From assembly GCF_002831585.1 (NCBI RefSeq), contig NZ_CP025113.1, positions 7,641,001 to 7,705,000 on the forward strand: a stretch of 64,000 nucleotides of DNA, given 5' to 3'. A model generated the notes under the pieces. That model made no database searches. It saw nothing but the letters and a program-made list of their open reading frames with translations, and was not told where the DNA came from. The translations under genes and the position numbers were made by a program. Position 1 is the stretch's first letter. Each line of letters starts with the position of its first letter. This DNA is from Bradyrhizobium sp. SK17. GTDB lineage: Bacteria; Pseudomonadota; Alphaproteobacteria; Rhizobiales; Xanthobacteraceae. This document shows positions 8,660 to 16,673 of this stretch, in pieces.

Positions 8660-8764
8660 CGTCATTCCGGGGCATCGCGAAGCGATGAGCCCGGAATCCA
8701 TCAAGCCGCAAGTCATGAGGCCCGATGGATTCCGGGCTCGCGCTGCGCGAGCCCCGGAATGACG
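8660..8764. repeat. Palindromic intergenic repeat, copy 1 (CGTCATTCCGGGGC termini)
   Basis: A 105-base element with perfect 14-base inverted ends, CGTCATTCCGGGGC at 8660-8673 and its complement at 8751-8764, and a nested inverted pair around GCCCGGAATCCAT/ATGGATTCCGGGC. A second copy with the same ends and the same nested pair lies at 11181-11282. It fills the gap between the convergent acyl-CoA dehydrogenase and CoxL-like genes and could also serve as a bidirectional transcript end. Confidence 0.85.
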
Positions 8765-8782
8765 GGTGGAGAGAGGACGGGC

Positions 8783-11110
8783 CTACGCCGCCCCCGCCTT
8801 CGCGTCCCTGATCGCCTGCCAGATCTTCGATGGCGTCAGCGGCGTGTTGAGCTGCTTGATCCCGACCTCGCTCAACGCATCCATCACGCCGTTGGTGATG
8901 CAGGGCGGCCCGCCGATCGCACCGGACTCGCCGCAGCCTTTCGAGCCCAGCGGGTTGGTCTTGCACGGCGCGGAGGGGTCGAGCGTCACCGACAGCGGCG
9001 GAATGTCGTCCGCGCGCGGCACGCAGTAATCCTGGTAGCTGGCGGTGAGCAGCTGGCCCTCTTCGCTGTAGGCGACGCCCTCATAGAGCGCCTGGCCGAT
9101 GCCCTGCGCGACGCCGCCATGGATCTGGCCGGTCACCAGCATCGGGTTGACCGCGATGCCGACATCGTCGACCGTGGTGTAGCGCACCACCCGCGTGACG
9201 CCGGTCTCGGGATCGATCTCGACTTCGCAGATGTGGGTGCCGTTCGGCCAGCTCGGCCCGTCGACCTCGCCCTCGCTGTCCACCGACAGCTTGGCGCCGT
9301 TCTCCTTGGCCGCGATCTCGAACAGGCTGATGCGCCGGTCGGTGCCGACCACGGTGAGGAAGCCGTCGCGATACTCGATGTCGCCGACGGAAGCTTCCAG
9401 CAAATTGGAAGCCTTGTCGCGCGCCTTGTTGATCATGTCGTTGGTCGAGACCGCAACCGCGGTGCCGCCGACGAACAGCGAGCGCGAGCCGACGCTGCCG
9501 AAACCGGTGGCCAGATCCGTGTCGCCCTGGATGACGTCGATCTTGTCCATCGGCACGCCGAGCGAGTCGGCGACCATCTGGGTGTAGGTGGTGGCGAGGC
9601 CCTGCCCCATCGCCATGGTGCCGGAATGCAAGATGACACGGCCCTCGGCGGTGGCGTGCAGCGAGACCTTCTCGGTATGGGCACGGCCGCCGGTCCATTC
9701 GATGTAGCTGGTCAGGCCGCGGCCGTAGAGCAGGCCCTTCTTCTTCGCCGCCTTCTTGCGCGCGGCAAAGCCGTTCCAGTCGGCCAGATCGGAGGCGCGC
9801 TCCAGCATGTGCGCAAAGGCGCCGGAGTCATACACCTGCCCGACCGCGTTGGTGTAGGGCAGCTGCGCCGGCTTGATGTAGTTGACCTTGCGGATGGTGC
9901 GCGGGTCCATGCCGATCTGGCGCGCGGCGGCATCGAACAGCCGCTCGACGATGAACACGGCCTCGGGCCTGCCGGCGCCGCGATAGGCGCCGACCGGCGC
10001 GGTGTGGGTCATCACCGACTTGACCTCGAAATGCACCAGCGGCAGGTCATAGACGCCGGTCTGCACGAACGGGCCGAGCACCAACGGAATGATGTTGGCG
10101 GTGCCCGACGAATAGGCGCCGGTGCCGCCGATCGAGCGCACGCGATAGGCCAGCACGCGGCCTTTGGCGTCGAGCGCGAACTCGCCGGTCGAGGTGAGGT
10201 CGCGGCCATGGGTGCCGCCGACGAACTCGTCGGTGCGGTCGCCGCGCCAGCGGATCTTCTTGTTCAGCTTGGTCGCGGCATAGGCGACGACGCCGTCTTC
10301 CGGATAGAGGCTGGTCTTCTGGCCGAAGCCGCCGCCGATGTCGCCGACCAGCACCCGCACGCTCTCCTTCGGCCGCTTCAGGATCGATTCCGCCAGCAGG
10401 TCACGGGTCGAGCCCGGGGTCTGCGACTGCACATGAAGGATGAGCCGTCCGGTCTTCTTTTCGATCTCGGCGATGGTCGAGCGCGGCTCCATCGCCGACG
10501 GCACCAGGCGCTGGCTGACCAGATCGAGCGACACTTTGTGCGCGGCGCTGGCAAAGGCCGCTTCGACCTTGGCCGCATCGCCATAGCTCATCGCGGCCAC
10601 GATGTTGTCGGGCGCCTCCGGCCAGACCGCGGGCGCACCCGGCTTGATCGCCTCGACCGGCTCGACCACCGAGGGCAGCACCTCGTAATCGACCTCGATC
10701 GCCTCGGCCGCGGTCTGCGCCAGCACGCGCGAGGTCGCGACCACGGCCGCAACCCCCTCGCCGGCATAGCGCACGACCTCATGCGCCAGCAGGCGCCGCG
10801 GCGGCACCGTCATCGGCGAGCCGTCGGGCCGCTTGAAGATCGCGAGCGTCGGCAAGGTGCCGATATCGTCCTTGACGAGGTCGGCGCCGGTATAGACCGC
10901 CTCGACGCCCGGCATCGCCAACGCCGCCTTGGCGTCGATCGACTTGATGTTGGCGTGGGCATGCGGCGAGCGCAGCACGTGCAGCCAGAGCGCGCCGTCC
11001 TCCGGCTTGTCATCGATGAAATGTCCCTTCCCGGTGACCAGCCGCTGGTCTTCCAGACGCTTGACTGGCTGGCCCGCACCAAAACGCATATTGCCGGGAA
11101 GAATGTTCAT
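8783..11110 (-). CDS. CoxL-type (xanthine oxidase family) molybdopterin-binding subunit, form II-like
   Basis: A 775-residue large subunit of the xanthine dehydrogenase/aerobic CO dehydrogenase family. The N-terminal domain starts FGAGQPVKRLEDQRLVTGKG; the molybdenum-cofactor region contains GDIGGGFGQKTSLYPED and the active-site loop AYRGAGR (about 375-381), the form II (CoxL-like) signature, not the AYXCSFR loop of true CO dehydrogenase. The substrate is therefore unknown. The ATG at 11110 has AAGGA ahead of it; an in-frame ATG 20 codons earlier lacks one. Its usual partners, the FAD subunit (CoxM) and iron-sulfur subunit (CoxS), are not adjacent. The gene is bracketed by two copies of one palindromic repeat. 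Confidence 0.9.
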   Translation of the reverse strand: MNILPGNMRFGAGQPVKRLEDQRLVTGKGHFIDDKPEDGALWLHVLRSPHAHANIKSIDAKAALAMPGVEAVYTGADLVKDDIGTLPTLAIFKRPDGSPMTVPPRRLLAHEVVRYAGEGVAAVVATSRVLAQTAAEAIEVDYEVLPSVVEPVEAIKPGAPAVWPEAPDNIVAAMSYGDAAKVEAAFASAAHKVSLDLVSQRLVPSAMEPRSTIAEIEKKTGRLILHVQSQTPGSTRDLLAESILKRPKESVRVLVGDIGGGFGQKTSLYPEDGVVAYAATKLNKKIRWRGDRTDEFVGGTHGRDLTSTGEFALDAKGRVLAYRVRSIGGTGAYSSGTANIIPLVLGPFVQTGVYDLPLVHFEVKSVMTHTAPVGAYRGAGRPEAVFIVERLFDAAARQIGMDPRTIRKVNYIKPAQLPYTNAVGQVYDSGAFAHMLERASDLADWNGFAARKKAAKKKGLLYGRGLTSYIEWTGGRAHTEKVSLHATAEGRVILHSGTMAMGQGLATTYTQMVADSLGVPMDKIDVIQGDTDLATGFGSVGSRSLFVGGTAVAVSTNDMINKARDKASNLLEASVGDIEYRDGFLTVVGTDRRISLFEIAAKENGAKLSVDSEGEVDGPSWPNGTHICEVEIDPETGVTRVVRYTTVDDVGIAVNPMLVTGQIHGGVAQGIGQALYEGVAYSEEGQLLTASYQDYCVPRADDIPPLSVTLDPSAPCKTNPLGSKGCGESGAIGGPPCITNGVMDALSEVGIKQLNTPLTPSKIWQAIRDAKAGAA

Positions 11111-11180
11111 CGAATGGTCCTTGAGTTCAGAAATTTCGGCGGGTTTTAGCGGATTGTTGGCTTTAGACAACCACCACCGG

Positions 11181-11282
11181 CGTCATTCCGGGGCGCGCCC
11201 CTTTGGCGCGAGCCCGGAATCCATACTCCCGATGGTGGTTATGGATTCCGGGCTCGAGGCTTCGCCTCGCCCCGGAATGACG
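11181..11282. repeat. Palindromic intergenic repeat, copy 2 (CGTCATTCCGGGGC termini)
   Basis: A 102-base element with the same perfect 14-base inverted ends as copy 1 (11181-11194 and 11269-11282) and the same nested ATGGATTCCGGGCTCG block. The arm tips differ in their loops (GCGCCAAAGGGGCGC-like versus TCGCGAAGCGA-like), with compensating changes that keep the stem, as expected for a structured repeat. It lies between the start of the CoxL-like gene and the end of the DapA-like gene. Confidence 0.85.
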
Positions 11283-11317
11283 AAGTGGTGAGAACCAATG
11301 CAACGCGCAAGCCGGTT

Positions 11318-12193
11318 TCAGCCGAGATCCCGCAGCGCGGCCTCGACCACCTTGCGCTGCTCGGCGGTGAGCGGCGCCTGCGGCGGCACGGGGTCGCCGA
11401 CGTCGTAGCCCTGGATCACGAGCCCGGCCTTGATGCAGGCAGCGAGGTTGAAACGGGCGAATGCCTCGTTGATGCGCCAGAGCTTGCGCTGGAGGGCCAT
11501 CGCCTCGTCCCAACGGGCGCGGCGACACAGGTCGTAGAGCTCGACGCTCTGCCGCGGGATGATGCAGGCCGGGCCCGCCATCCAGCCATGGCCGCCGATC
11601 AGCATCACGGCGGCCGGAATATGGGCGGAGGCCGAGAACACCTTCAGGCTATCGCCGCAGCGGTTCATGATCGACAGCAGGCGGCCGGTATTGGTCGAGG
11701 CGTCTTTGATGTAGCCGATCCGCGGGTGCCCGGCGAGCCGCGCGATGACGTCGAGTGTGAGGTCGGAGCGCTGGAAGTTCGGATTGGTGTAGATCACGAC
11801 GGGAATATCGACCGCGTCGGCGATGGCGCGGAAATAAGCTTCCACCTGCGCGTCACCGAGCGGAAAATACGCCTCCAGGATCGCAAGGATGCCGGCAGCC
11901 CCCCGCTTTTGATAGGCCTTGGCCTGCGCCACCGCATCGGCCGTCGAGGTCGAGGCGACGCCGGCCACGACCGGCACGCGGCCCTGCGCGGCCTCGATCG
12001 TGGTCGCCACCACCTGCATGCGCTGCGCATTGTTGAGATAGGCGAACTCGCCGGTCGAGCCGAGCGGCGTCAGCCCGTGGACGCCGGCCTTGATCAGGTC
12101 GTCGCAGAGCCGGCCCAGCACCTCGGTGCGGACATGGCCGGCGGGATCGACCGGGGACACCAGATAGGGAAAGACGCCGTGGAAATCAGCCAT
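11318..12193 (-). CDS. Dihydrodipicolinate synthase (DapA)/NAL family aldolase
   Basis: A 291-residue (beta/alpha)8 pyruvate-dependent class I aldolase. The catalytic pair is visible: Tyr135 in VVIYTNP and the Schiff-base Lys163 in GYIKDASTN; the pyruvate carboxylate-binding GSTGEF loop is at 45-50. The family covers lysine biosynthesis as well as sugar-acid and sialic-acid lyases or dehydratases. Here it overlaps by eight bases the end of an NAD-dependent sugar epimerase gene, so a role in sugar-acid breakdown is more likely than lysine synthesis. The ATG at 12193 was chosen because upstream in-frame codons read through the coding part of the epimerase. Confidence 0.86.
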   Translation of the reverse strand: MADFHGVFPYLVSPVDPAGHVRTEVLGRLCDDLIKAGVHGLTPLGSTGEFAYLNNAQRMQVVATTIEAAQGRVPVVAGVASTSTADAVAQAKAYQKRGAAGILAILEAYFPLGDAQVEAYFRAIADAVDIPVVIYTNPNFQRSDLTLDVIARLAGHPRIGYIKDASTNTGRLLSIMNRCGDSLKVFSASAHIPAAVMLIGGHGWMAGPACIIPRQSVELYDLCRRARWDEAMALQRKLWRINEAFARFNLAACIKAGLVIQGYDVGDPVPPQAPLTAEQRKVVEAALRDLG

Positions 12194-13142
12194 TTGCGAG
12201 CCTCGTCGACGGCGAGACATAATCGGGATCGTGGGCAAAGGGAAGCGGCTCGCCGCTGCGCAGGGCGCCGAGCACCGCGGCAAAGTCGGTTACCGCGCGG
12301 AAACCTAGCAGTCGCTCAGCCTTGCCAGCATCGTAGATCCGGCCGATCGATATGGGCAGCTGCCAGCCCTGCCGCGCGAACAGCGCCGGCGCGTCGGGAA
12401 AGTGGCGCGCGATCACGCCGGCCGCGTCGGTCTTCAGATCAGCGACATCGCTGCGCGCAAACGGGGTCGGCGCACTGATCACGAACACCTCGAAGCCACG
12501 GATTTTCTCCAGCGCCACGACATGGGCGTCGGCAGCGTCCTCGACCGTGAGGCGGCGGTACAGCAGCTCGGTCGCCTTCAGGTTCTCGCCATGGATGCCG
12601 CGGATGGTGTCGTCGTCCTCGGGGAAGAAACGGCTGGTGCGCAGCACCGCGCAGTTCAGCCCATGCTCGCGGCTGTACAGCCGGCACAGCCCCTCGGCCG
12701 TGAGTTTCGTGATACCATAGATGTTGCGCGGCTCGAGCGGTGCCGTGGTCTCGTCGAGCCACACCGCGGCGTGTCCTTCCTCGTCGCGGATCGCCTGCGA
12801 GATCATCAGCGACGTGGTCGAGGTGAAGACGAACTGCTTGTGGCCGGCAGCTACGGCGGCCTGTAGCAGATTGAGCGTGCCTGACACGTTGACATCGACG
12901 AAGACCTGCGGCGAGAACCGCGCGATGTCGGGCTTGTGCAGCGCGCCGCCGTGGATCACCGCCTCGATGCCGTGATCGGCGAAAACCCGATCGACCACCG
13001 ATCGTTCGGCCACCGAGCCGATCACATCGGTCATCTCACCCGAGACCACGTCGAGGCCCGTCACATCGTGGCCGGCCTGTCGCAGCCGCGGCGCAAGGAA
13101 ACGGCCGAGCCAGCCGGAGGAGCCGGTCAACAATACACGCAT
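12186..13142 (-). CDS. NAD-dependent epimerase/dehydratase family protein
   Basis: A 318-residue extended short-chain dehydrogenase. The Rossmann dinucleotide motif TGSSGWLG occupies 6-13, and the catalytic Tyr142-x3-Lys146 pair lies in YGITK, with a supporting FTSTTS strand at about 106-111. It resembles nucleotide-sugar epimerases and uronate dehydrogenases in fold and length; the substrate is not certain. It is followed directly by the DapA-like aldolase (eight-base overlap) and preceded by phosphoglucomutase (22 bases), so the three are probably one sugar-metabolism transcript read from 14805 downward. Confidence 0.87.
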   Translation of the reverse strand: MRVLLTGSSGWLGRFLAPRLRQAGHDVTGLDVVSGEMTDVIGSVAERSVVDRVFADHGIEAVIHGGALHKPDIARFSPQVFVDVNVSGTLNLLQAAVAAGHKQFVFTSTTSLMISQAIRDEEGHAAVWLDETTAPLEPRNIYGITKLTAEGLCRLYSREHGLNCAVLRTSRFFPEDDDTIRGIHGENLKATELLYRRLTVEDAADAHVVALEKIRGFEVFVISAPTPFARSDVADLKTDAAGVIARHFPDAPALFARQGWQLPISIGRIYDAGKAERLLGFRAVTDFAAVLGALRSGEPLPFAHDPDYVSPSTRLANG

Positions 13143-13164
13143 GACGTCCGCCCGGCCCCGTGCC

Positions 13165-14805
13165 TTAGAACACCTTGGCGATCGCGGCCTGCGCGTCGCC
13201 CTGGATCTTCTTCAGATGATCCGGCCCGCGGAAGCTTTCGGCATAGATCTTGTAGACATCCTCGGTGCCGGAGGGACGCGCGGCGAACCAGCCGGCGTCG
13301 CTCTCGACCTTGATGCCGCCGAACGGCTGGTCGTTACCCGGCGCCTTGGTCCTGACCGCGCGCACCGCATCGCCTGCGAGCTCGGTCATGTTGAGCTGCT
13401 CGGGCCCGAGCGCCTTCAATGCGTTCTTCTGCTTCGGTGTCGCCGCGACGTCGATGCGCTCGTAAAAAGGCACGCCGAGCTCGGCGGTCAGCTCATTGAA
13501 CAATTCGCTGGGATCGCGGCCGGTCCTGGCGATGATCTCCGCCGCCAGCAAGCCGAGGATGATGCCGTCCTTGTCGGTTGTCCAGGCCGAGCCGTCGCGC
13601 TTCAGGAACGAGGCGCCTGCGCTCTCCTCACCGGCAAAGCCGAAGCCGCCGCTGCCGAGCCCTTCGACGAACCATTTGAAGCCGACCGGCGTCTCGACCA
13701 GCTTGCGACCGAGCTTCCTCGCGACGCGATCGATGATCGAGCTCGACACGATGGTCTTGCCGATCGCTGCACTCCCGCTCCATTGCGGCCGGTGCGCGAA
13801 CAGATAGGCGATTGCGGTGGCGAGGAAATGGTTCGGATTCATCAACCCGTTGGAACGGGTCACGATGCCGTGGCGGTCGGCGTCGGTGTCGTTGGCGAAG
13901 GCGACGTCGAAACGGTCGCGCATCCCGATCAGGCTCGCCATCGCGAAAGGCGAGGAGCAGTCCATCCGGATCTTGCCGTCCCAGTCCGCGGTCATGAAGC
14001 GGAAGGTCGGATCGACCACGTTGTTCACGACCGTGGCATTGATCCCGTAGCGCGCGATGATCGGCTGCCAGTAATGCACCGCCGCGCCGCCAAGCGGATC
14101 GATGCCGATCTTGACGCCCGCGGATTTGATCAGCGCGAGGTCGACGGCGTTGCCGAGGTCGGCGACGTAAGGCGTGACGAAGTCGTGCAGATGCGTGGTC
14201 GCCGCCTTGCGCGCGCGGTCATACGGCATCCGCGCGACGCCCTTCAGCCCGGCCTCGATGTAGCGGTTGGCGTTCTTCTCGACCACGCCGGTGACGTCGG
14301 TGTCGGCCGGGCCGCCATGCGGCGGATTGTATTTGTAGCCGCCGTCCTCCGGCGGATTGTGTGACGGCGTGATGACGACGCCATCCGCCAGGCCCGTGCT
14401 GCGTCCCTTGTTGTAGCTCAGGATCGCATGCGAGATCACCGGCGTCGGGGTGTAGCCGCCATGCGCATCGATCATGATCTCGACGCCGTTCGCCGCGAAC
14501 ACTTCCACCGCGCTTGCCAGCGCCGGCTCGGCCAGCGCGTGGGTATCGATGCCGATGAACAGCGGGCCCGTGAGCCCCTTCTCACGCCGGTAATCGCAGA
14601 TCGCCTGCGTGGTCGCGAGGATATGGTCTTCATTGAAGGAGTTCTTCAGCGACGAGCCGCGATGACCCGAGGTGCCGAAAGCAACCCGCTGGGTCGGATC
14701 GCTGGGGTCCGGCTTGCCGGCAAAATAGGCCGTGACCAGCCGCGGCACATTGACAAGCGCTGAGGGATCGATGGGTTTGCCGGCGGCGGGATTTGGTGCA
14801 GTCAC
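13165..14805 (-). CDS. pgm: Phosphoglucomutase (alpha-D-glucose phosphate-specific)
   Basis: A 546-residue enzyme that interconverts glucose 1-phosphate and glucose 6-phosphate in the cytoplasm, feeding glycogen, trehalose and polysaccharide synthesis. TSGHRGSSLKNSFNEDH near the N-terminus (45-61), the phosphoserine loop ITPSHNPPEDGGYK with Ser148, the metal-binding D-x-D-x-D stretch in ANDTDADRHG and the sugar-binding GEESAGASF are all present. Length fits the E. coli Pgm type. It is first in a likely operon with the epimerase and DapA-like genes. The 137 bases upstream to the acetolactate synthase-like gene probably hold its promoter. Confidence 0.95.
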   Translation of the reverse strand: MTAPNPAAGKPIDPSALVNVPRLVTAYFAGKPDPSDPTQRVAFGTSGHRGSSLKNSFNEDHILATTQAICDYRREKGLTGPLFIGIDTHALAEPALASAVEVFAANGVEIMIDAHGGYTPTPVISHAILSYNKGRSTGLADGVVITPSHNPPEDGGYKYNPPHGGPADTDVTGVVEKNANRYIEAGLKGVARMPYDRARKAATTHLHDFVTPYVADLGNAVDLALIKSAGVKIGIDPLGGAAVHYWQPIIARYGINATVVNNVVDPTFRFMTADWDGKIRMDCSSPFAMASLIGMRDRFDVAFANDTDADRHGIVTRSNGLMNPNHFLATAIAYLFAHRPQWSGSAAIGKTIVSSSIIDRVARKLGRKLVETPVGFKWFVEGLGSGGFGFAGEESAGASFLKRDGSAWTTDKDGIILGLLAAEIIARTGRDPSELFNELTAELGVPFYERIDVAATPKQKNALKALGPEQLNMTELAGDAVRAVRTKAPGNDQPFGGIKVESDAGWFAARPSGTEDVYKIYAESFRGPDHLKKIQGDAQAAIAKVF

Positions 14806-14942
14806 GTGACCTCTCAGATCTGGTATCGCCGACCATCAGCACAACGAGTGATGCCATGGCTTGATCGCTCGGCGTGCTACCATGGTGGCTTACCTTCAAT
14901 CAAGCCGAGGGCTTTTCGTTCCGTAGCAGTTGCAGCATTGCG

Positions 14943-16595
14943 TCAAGAGACGTCGATCTGCTGCACCTTCTCGCGCAACTCATCGACCAGCACCCGCTTG
15001 TTCTCGGAATAGTCGACCGGCACCACGACGAGGTGGACGCCGCCGCCGGAGAACGCCCGCTCAAGGGTCGGCACGATCGCATCCGTGCTCTCGATCCGCG
15101 AGCCCTTGGCGCCGTAGCTCTCGGCGTATTTGACGAAATCCGGATTGCCGAAGGTGAGGCCGAAATCCGGGAAATTGTCGACCGCCTGCTTCCAGCGGAT
15201 CATGCCATAGGCGGAGTCCTCCAGGATCAGGATCACGACGTTGAGCTTGAGGCGTACCGCGGTCTCCATCTCCTGCGAGTTCATCATGAAGCCGCCATCG
15301 CCGCAGACCGCGAGCACGCGGGTCTTCGGATACAGCATCGCCGCCATCATCGCCGACGGCAGGCCGGCGCCCATGGTGGCGAGCGCGTTGTCGAGCAGCA
15401 GCGAGTTCGCCAACAGCGTGCGGTAGTTGCGCGCGAACCAGATCTTGTACATGCCGTTGTCGAGCGCGACGATGCCGTCCTCGGGAATGACCTGCCGCAC
15501 ATCGTGCACGATGCGCTGCGGCGTCGGCGGCCAGCGGCCCTCGGTGGCGCGATCAGTGATCTTGGCCAAGATACCCTCGCGCAAACTGAGCAGCGCGCTG
15601 GCATGCGGCAGCTTGCCCTCGAGCCGGTCGGCCAGCAATTCAAGGCTCGGCCCGACATCGCCGATCACCTCGCATTGCGGGAAATAGACCTGCTCGACAT
15701 TGGCCGGCATGTAGCTGACATGCACGACCTGCGGTCCCTTTGGCCCCATGATGAAAGGCGGCTTCTCGATCGTGTCGTGGCCGATCGCGATGATCAGGTC
15801 GGCGCGATCGATCGCCTCATGCACGTAGTCGCGCTCGCTTAGCGCGGCGGTCCCCATATATTGGTTGGTTCCGCCGGACACCGTGCCCTTGCCCATCTGG
15901 GTGGTGAAGAACGGGATTTTCGTGCGCCGCACGAAGTCGCCGATGCCCGCGGTCGAGCGTGGGCGCGAGGCGGCGGCGCCAAGCATGATCAGCGGGCGCT
16001 GCGCCTTCAGGATCATCTCGGCGGCGCGATCGAGCGCTGCGGCATGCGCGATCGGAATCTCGATCGGATGCGGCGGGATCATGTCGACCGGCGTGGTCTC
16101 CTCGCCCGCGATGTCCTCCGGCAATTCGAGCAGCACCGGCCCCGGCCGCTCCTGCGTCGCGATCCGGAAGGCATCGCGGACCAACGTCGGAATCGTCGCA
16201 CCGCTGACGATCTGTAGCGACAGCTTGGTCAACGGCCGGAAGGTGTTGACGATGTCGACGATCTGGAACTTGGCCTGCCGGCTGCTCAGAATGCCTTTCT
16301 GCCCGGTCAGCATCACCATCGGCATCGCGCCGAGCAGCGCGTAGGCCGCGCCGGTCGTGAGGTTGAGCGCGCCCGGGCCGAGCGTCGTGATGCAGACGCC
16401 GGGCTTTCCGGTCAGCCGGCCATAGGTCGCCGCCATGAAGGCCGCGGCCTGCTCGTGGCGGGTCACGATCAGCTTGATCGAGGATTTGCGCAGGCTCTCG
16501 ACGACGTCGAGATTCTCCTCGCCGGGAACGCCGAACACCCGTTCCACACCCTCATTCTCGAGCGCAGCGACCAGCAGATCGGAACCTTTGACCAT
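14943..16595 (-). CDS. Acetolactate synthase large subunit-like ThDP enzyme
   Basis: A 550-residue thiamine-diphosphate enzyme of the acetohydroxyacid synthase group. The N-terminal domain has VFGVPGEENLD and catalytic Glu48 in TRHEQAA; the FAD/central domain follows; and the C-terminal ThDP/Mg site is GDGGFMMNSQEMETAVRLKL. No regulatory (IlvN) subunit is next to it, so this is probably a catabolic or stand-alone enzyme (acetolactate synthase AlsS-type or another 2-oxoacid carboligase) rather than the branched-chain biosynthetic complex. It lies between the M1 peptidase and pgm, all on the minus strand. Reaction assigned at family level only. Confidence 0.85.
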   Translation of the reverse strand: MVKGSDLLVAALENEGVERVFGVPGEENLDVVESLRKSSIKLIVTRHEQAAAFMAATYGRLTGKPGVCITTLGPGALNLTTGAAYALLGAMPMVMLTGQKGILSSRQAKFQIVDIVNTFRPLTKLSLQIVSGATIPTLVRDAFRIATQERPGPVLLELPEDIAGEETTPVDMIPPHPIEIPIAHAAALDRAAEMILKAQRPLIMLGAAASRPRSTAGIGDFVRRTKIPFFTTQMGKGTVSGGTNQYMGTAALSERDYVHEAIDRADLIIAIGHDTIEKPPFIMGPKGPQVVHVSYMPANVEQVYFPQCEVIGDVGPSLELLADRLEGKLPHASALLSLREGILAKITDRATEGRWPPTPQRIVHDVRQVIPEDGIVALDNGMYKIWFARNYRTLLANSLLLDNALATMGAGLPSAMMAAMLYPKTRVLAVCGDGGFMMNSQEMETAVRLKLNVVILILEDSAYGMIRWKQAVDNFPDFGLTFGNPDFVKYAESYGAKGSRIESTDAIVPTLERAFSGGGVHLVVVPVDYSENKRVLVDELREKVQQIDVS

Positions 16596-16673
16596 CTCAA
16601 CCTCGCATCGTTGATTGCATGCCGCGCACCGAGCATAGCCGCATCGCGCGCCGCCGGAAACTCCCTCGCAATC

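Noticed and set aside
8660..8764. CRISPR repeat or transposon with coding capacity
   Set aside because: There is no regular repeat-spacer array and no transposase frame; the element is a palindromic intergenic repeat.
8783..11110. True aerobic carbon monoxide dehydrogenase large subunit
   Set aside because: The active-site loop is AYRGAGR (form II-like) rather than AYXCSFR, and CoxM and CoxS are missing, so CO oxidation is not supported.
8759..11149. A 796-codon plus-strand open frame opposite the CoxL-like gene
   Set aside because: It is the antisense of a clearly recognisable enzyme; the translation is Arg/Gly/His-rich with no family features, as expected where third-position GC removes stops on the other strand.
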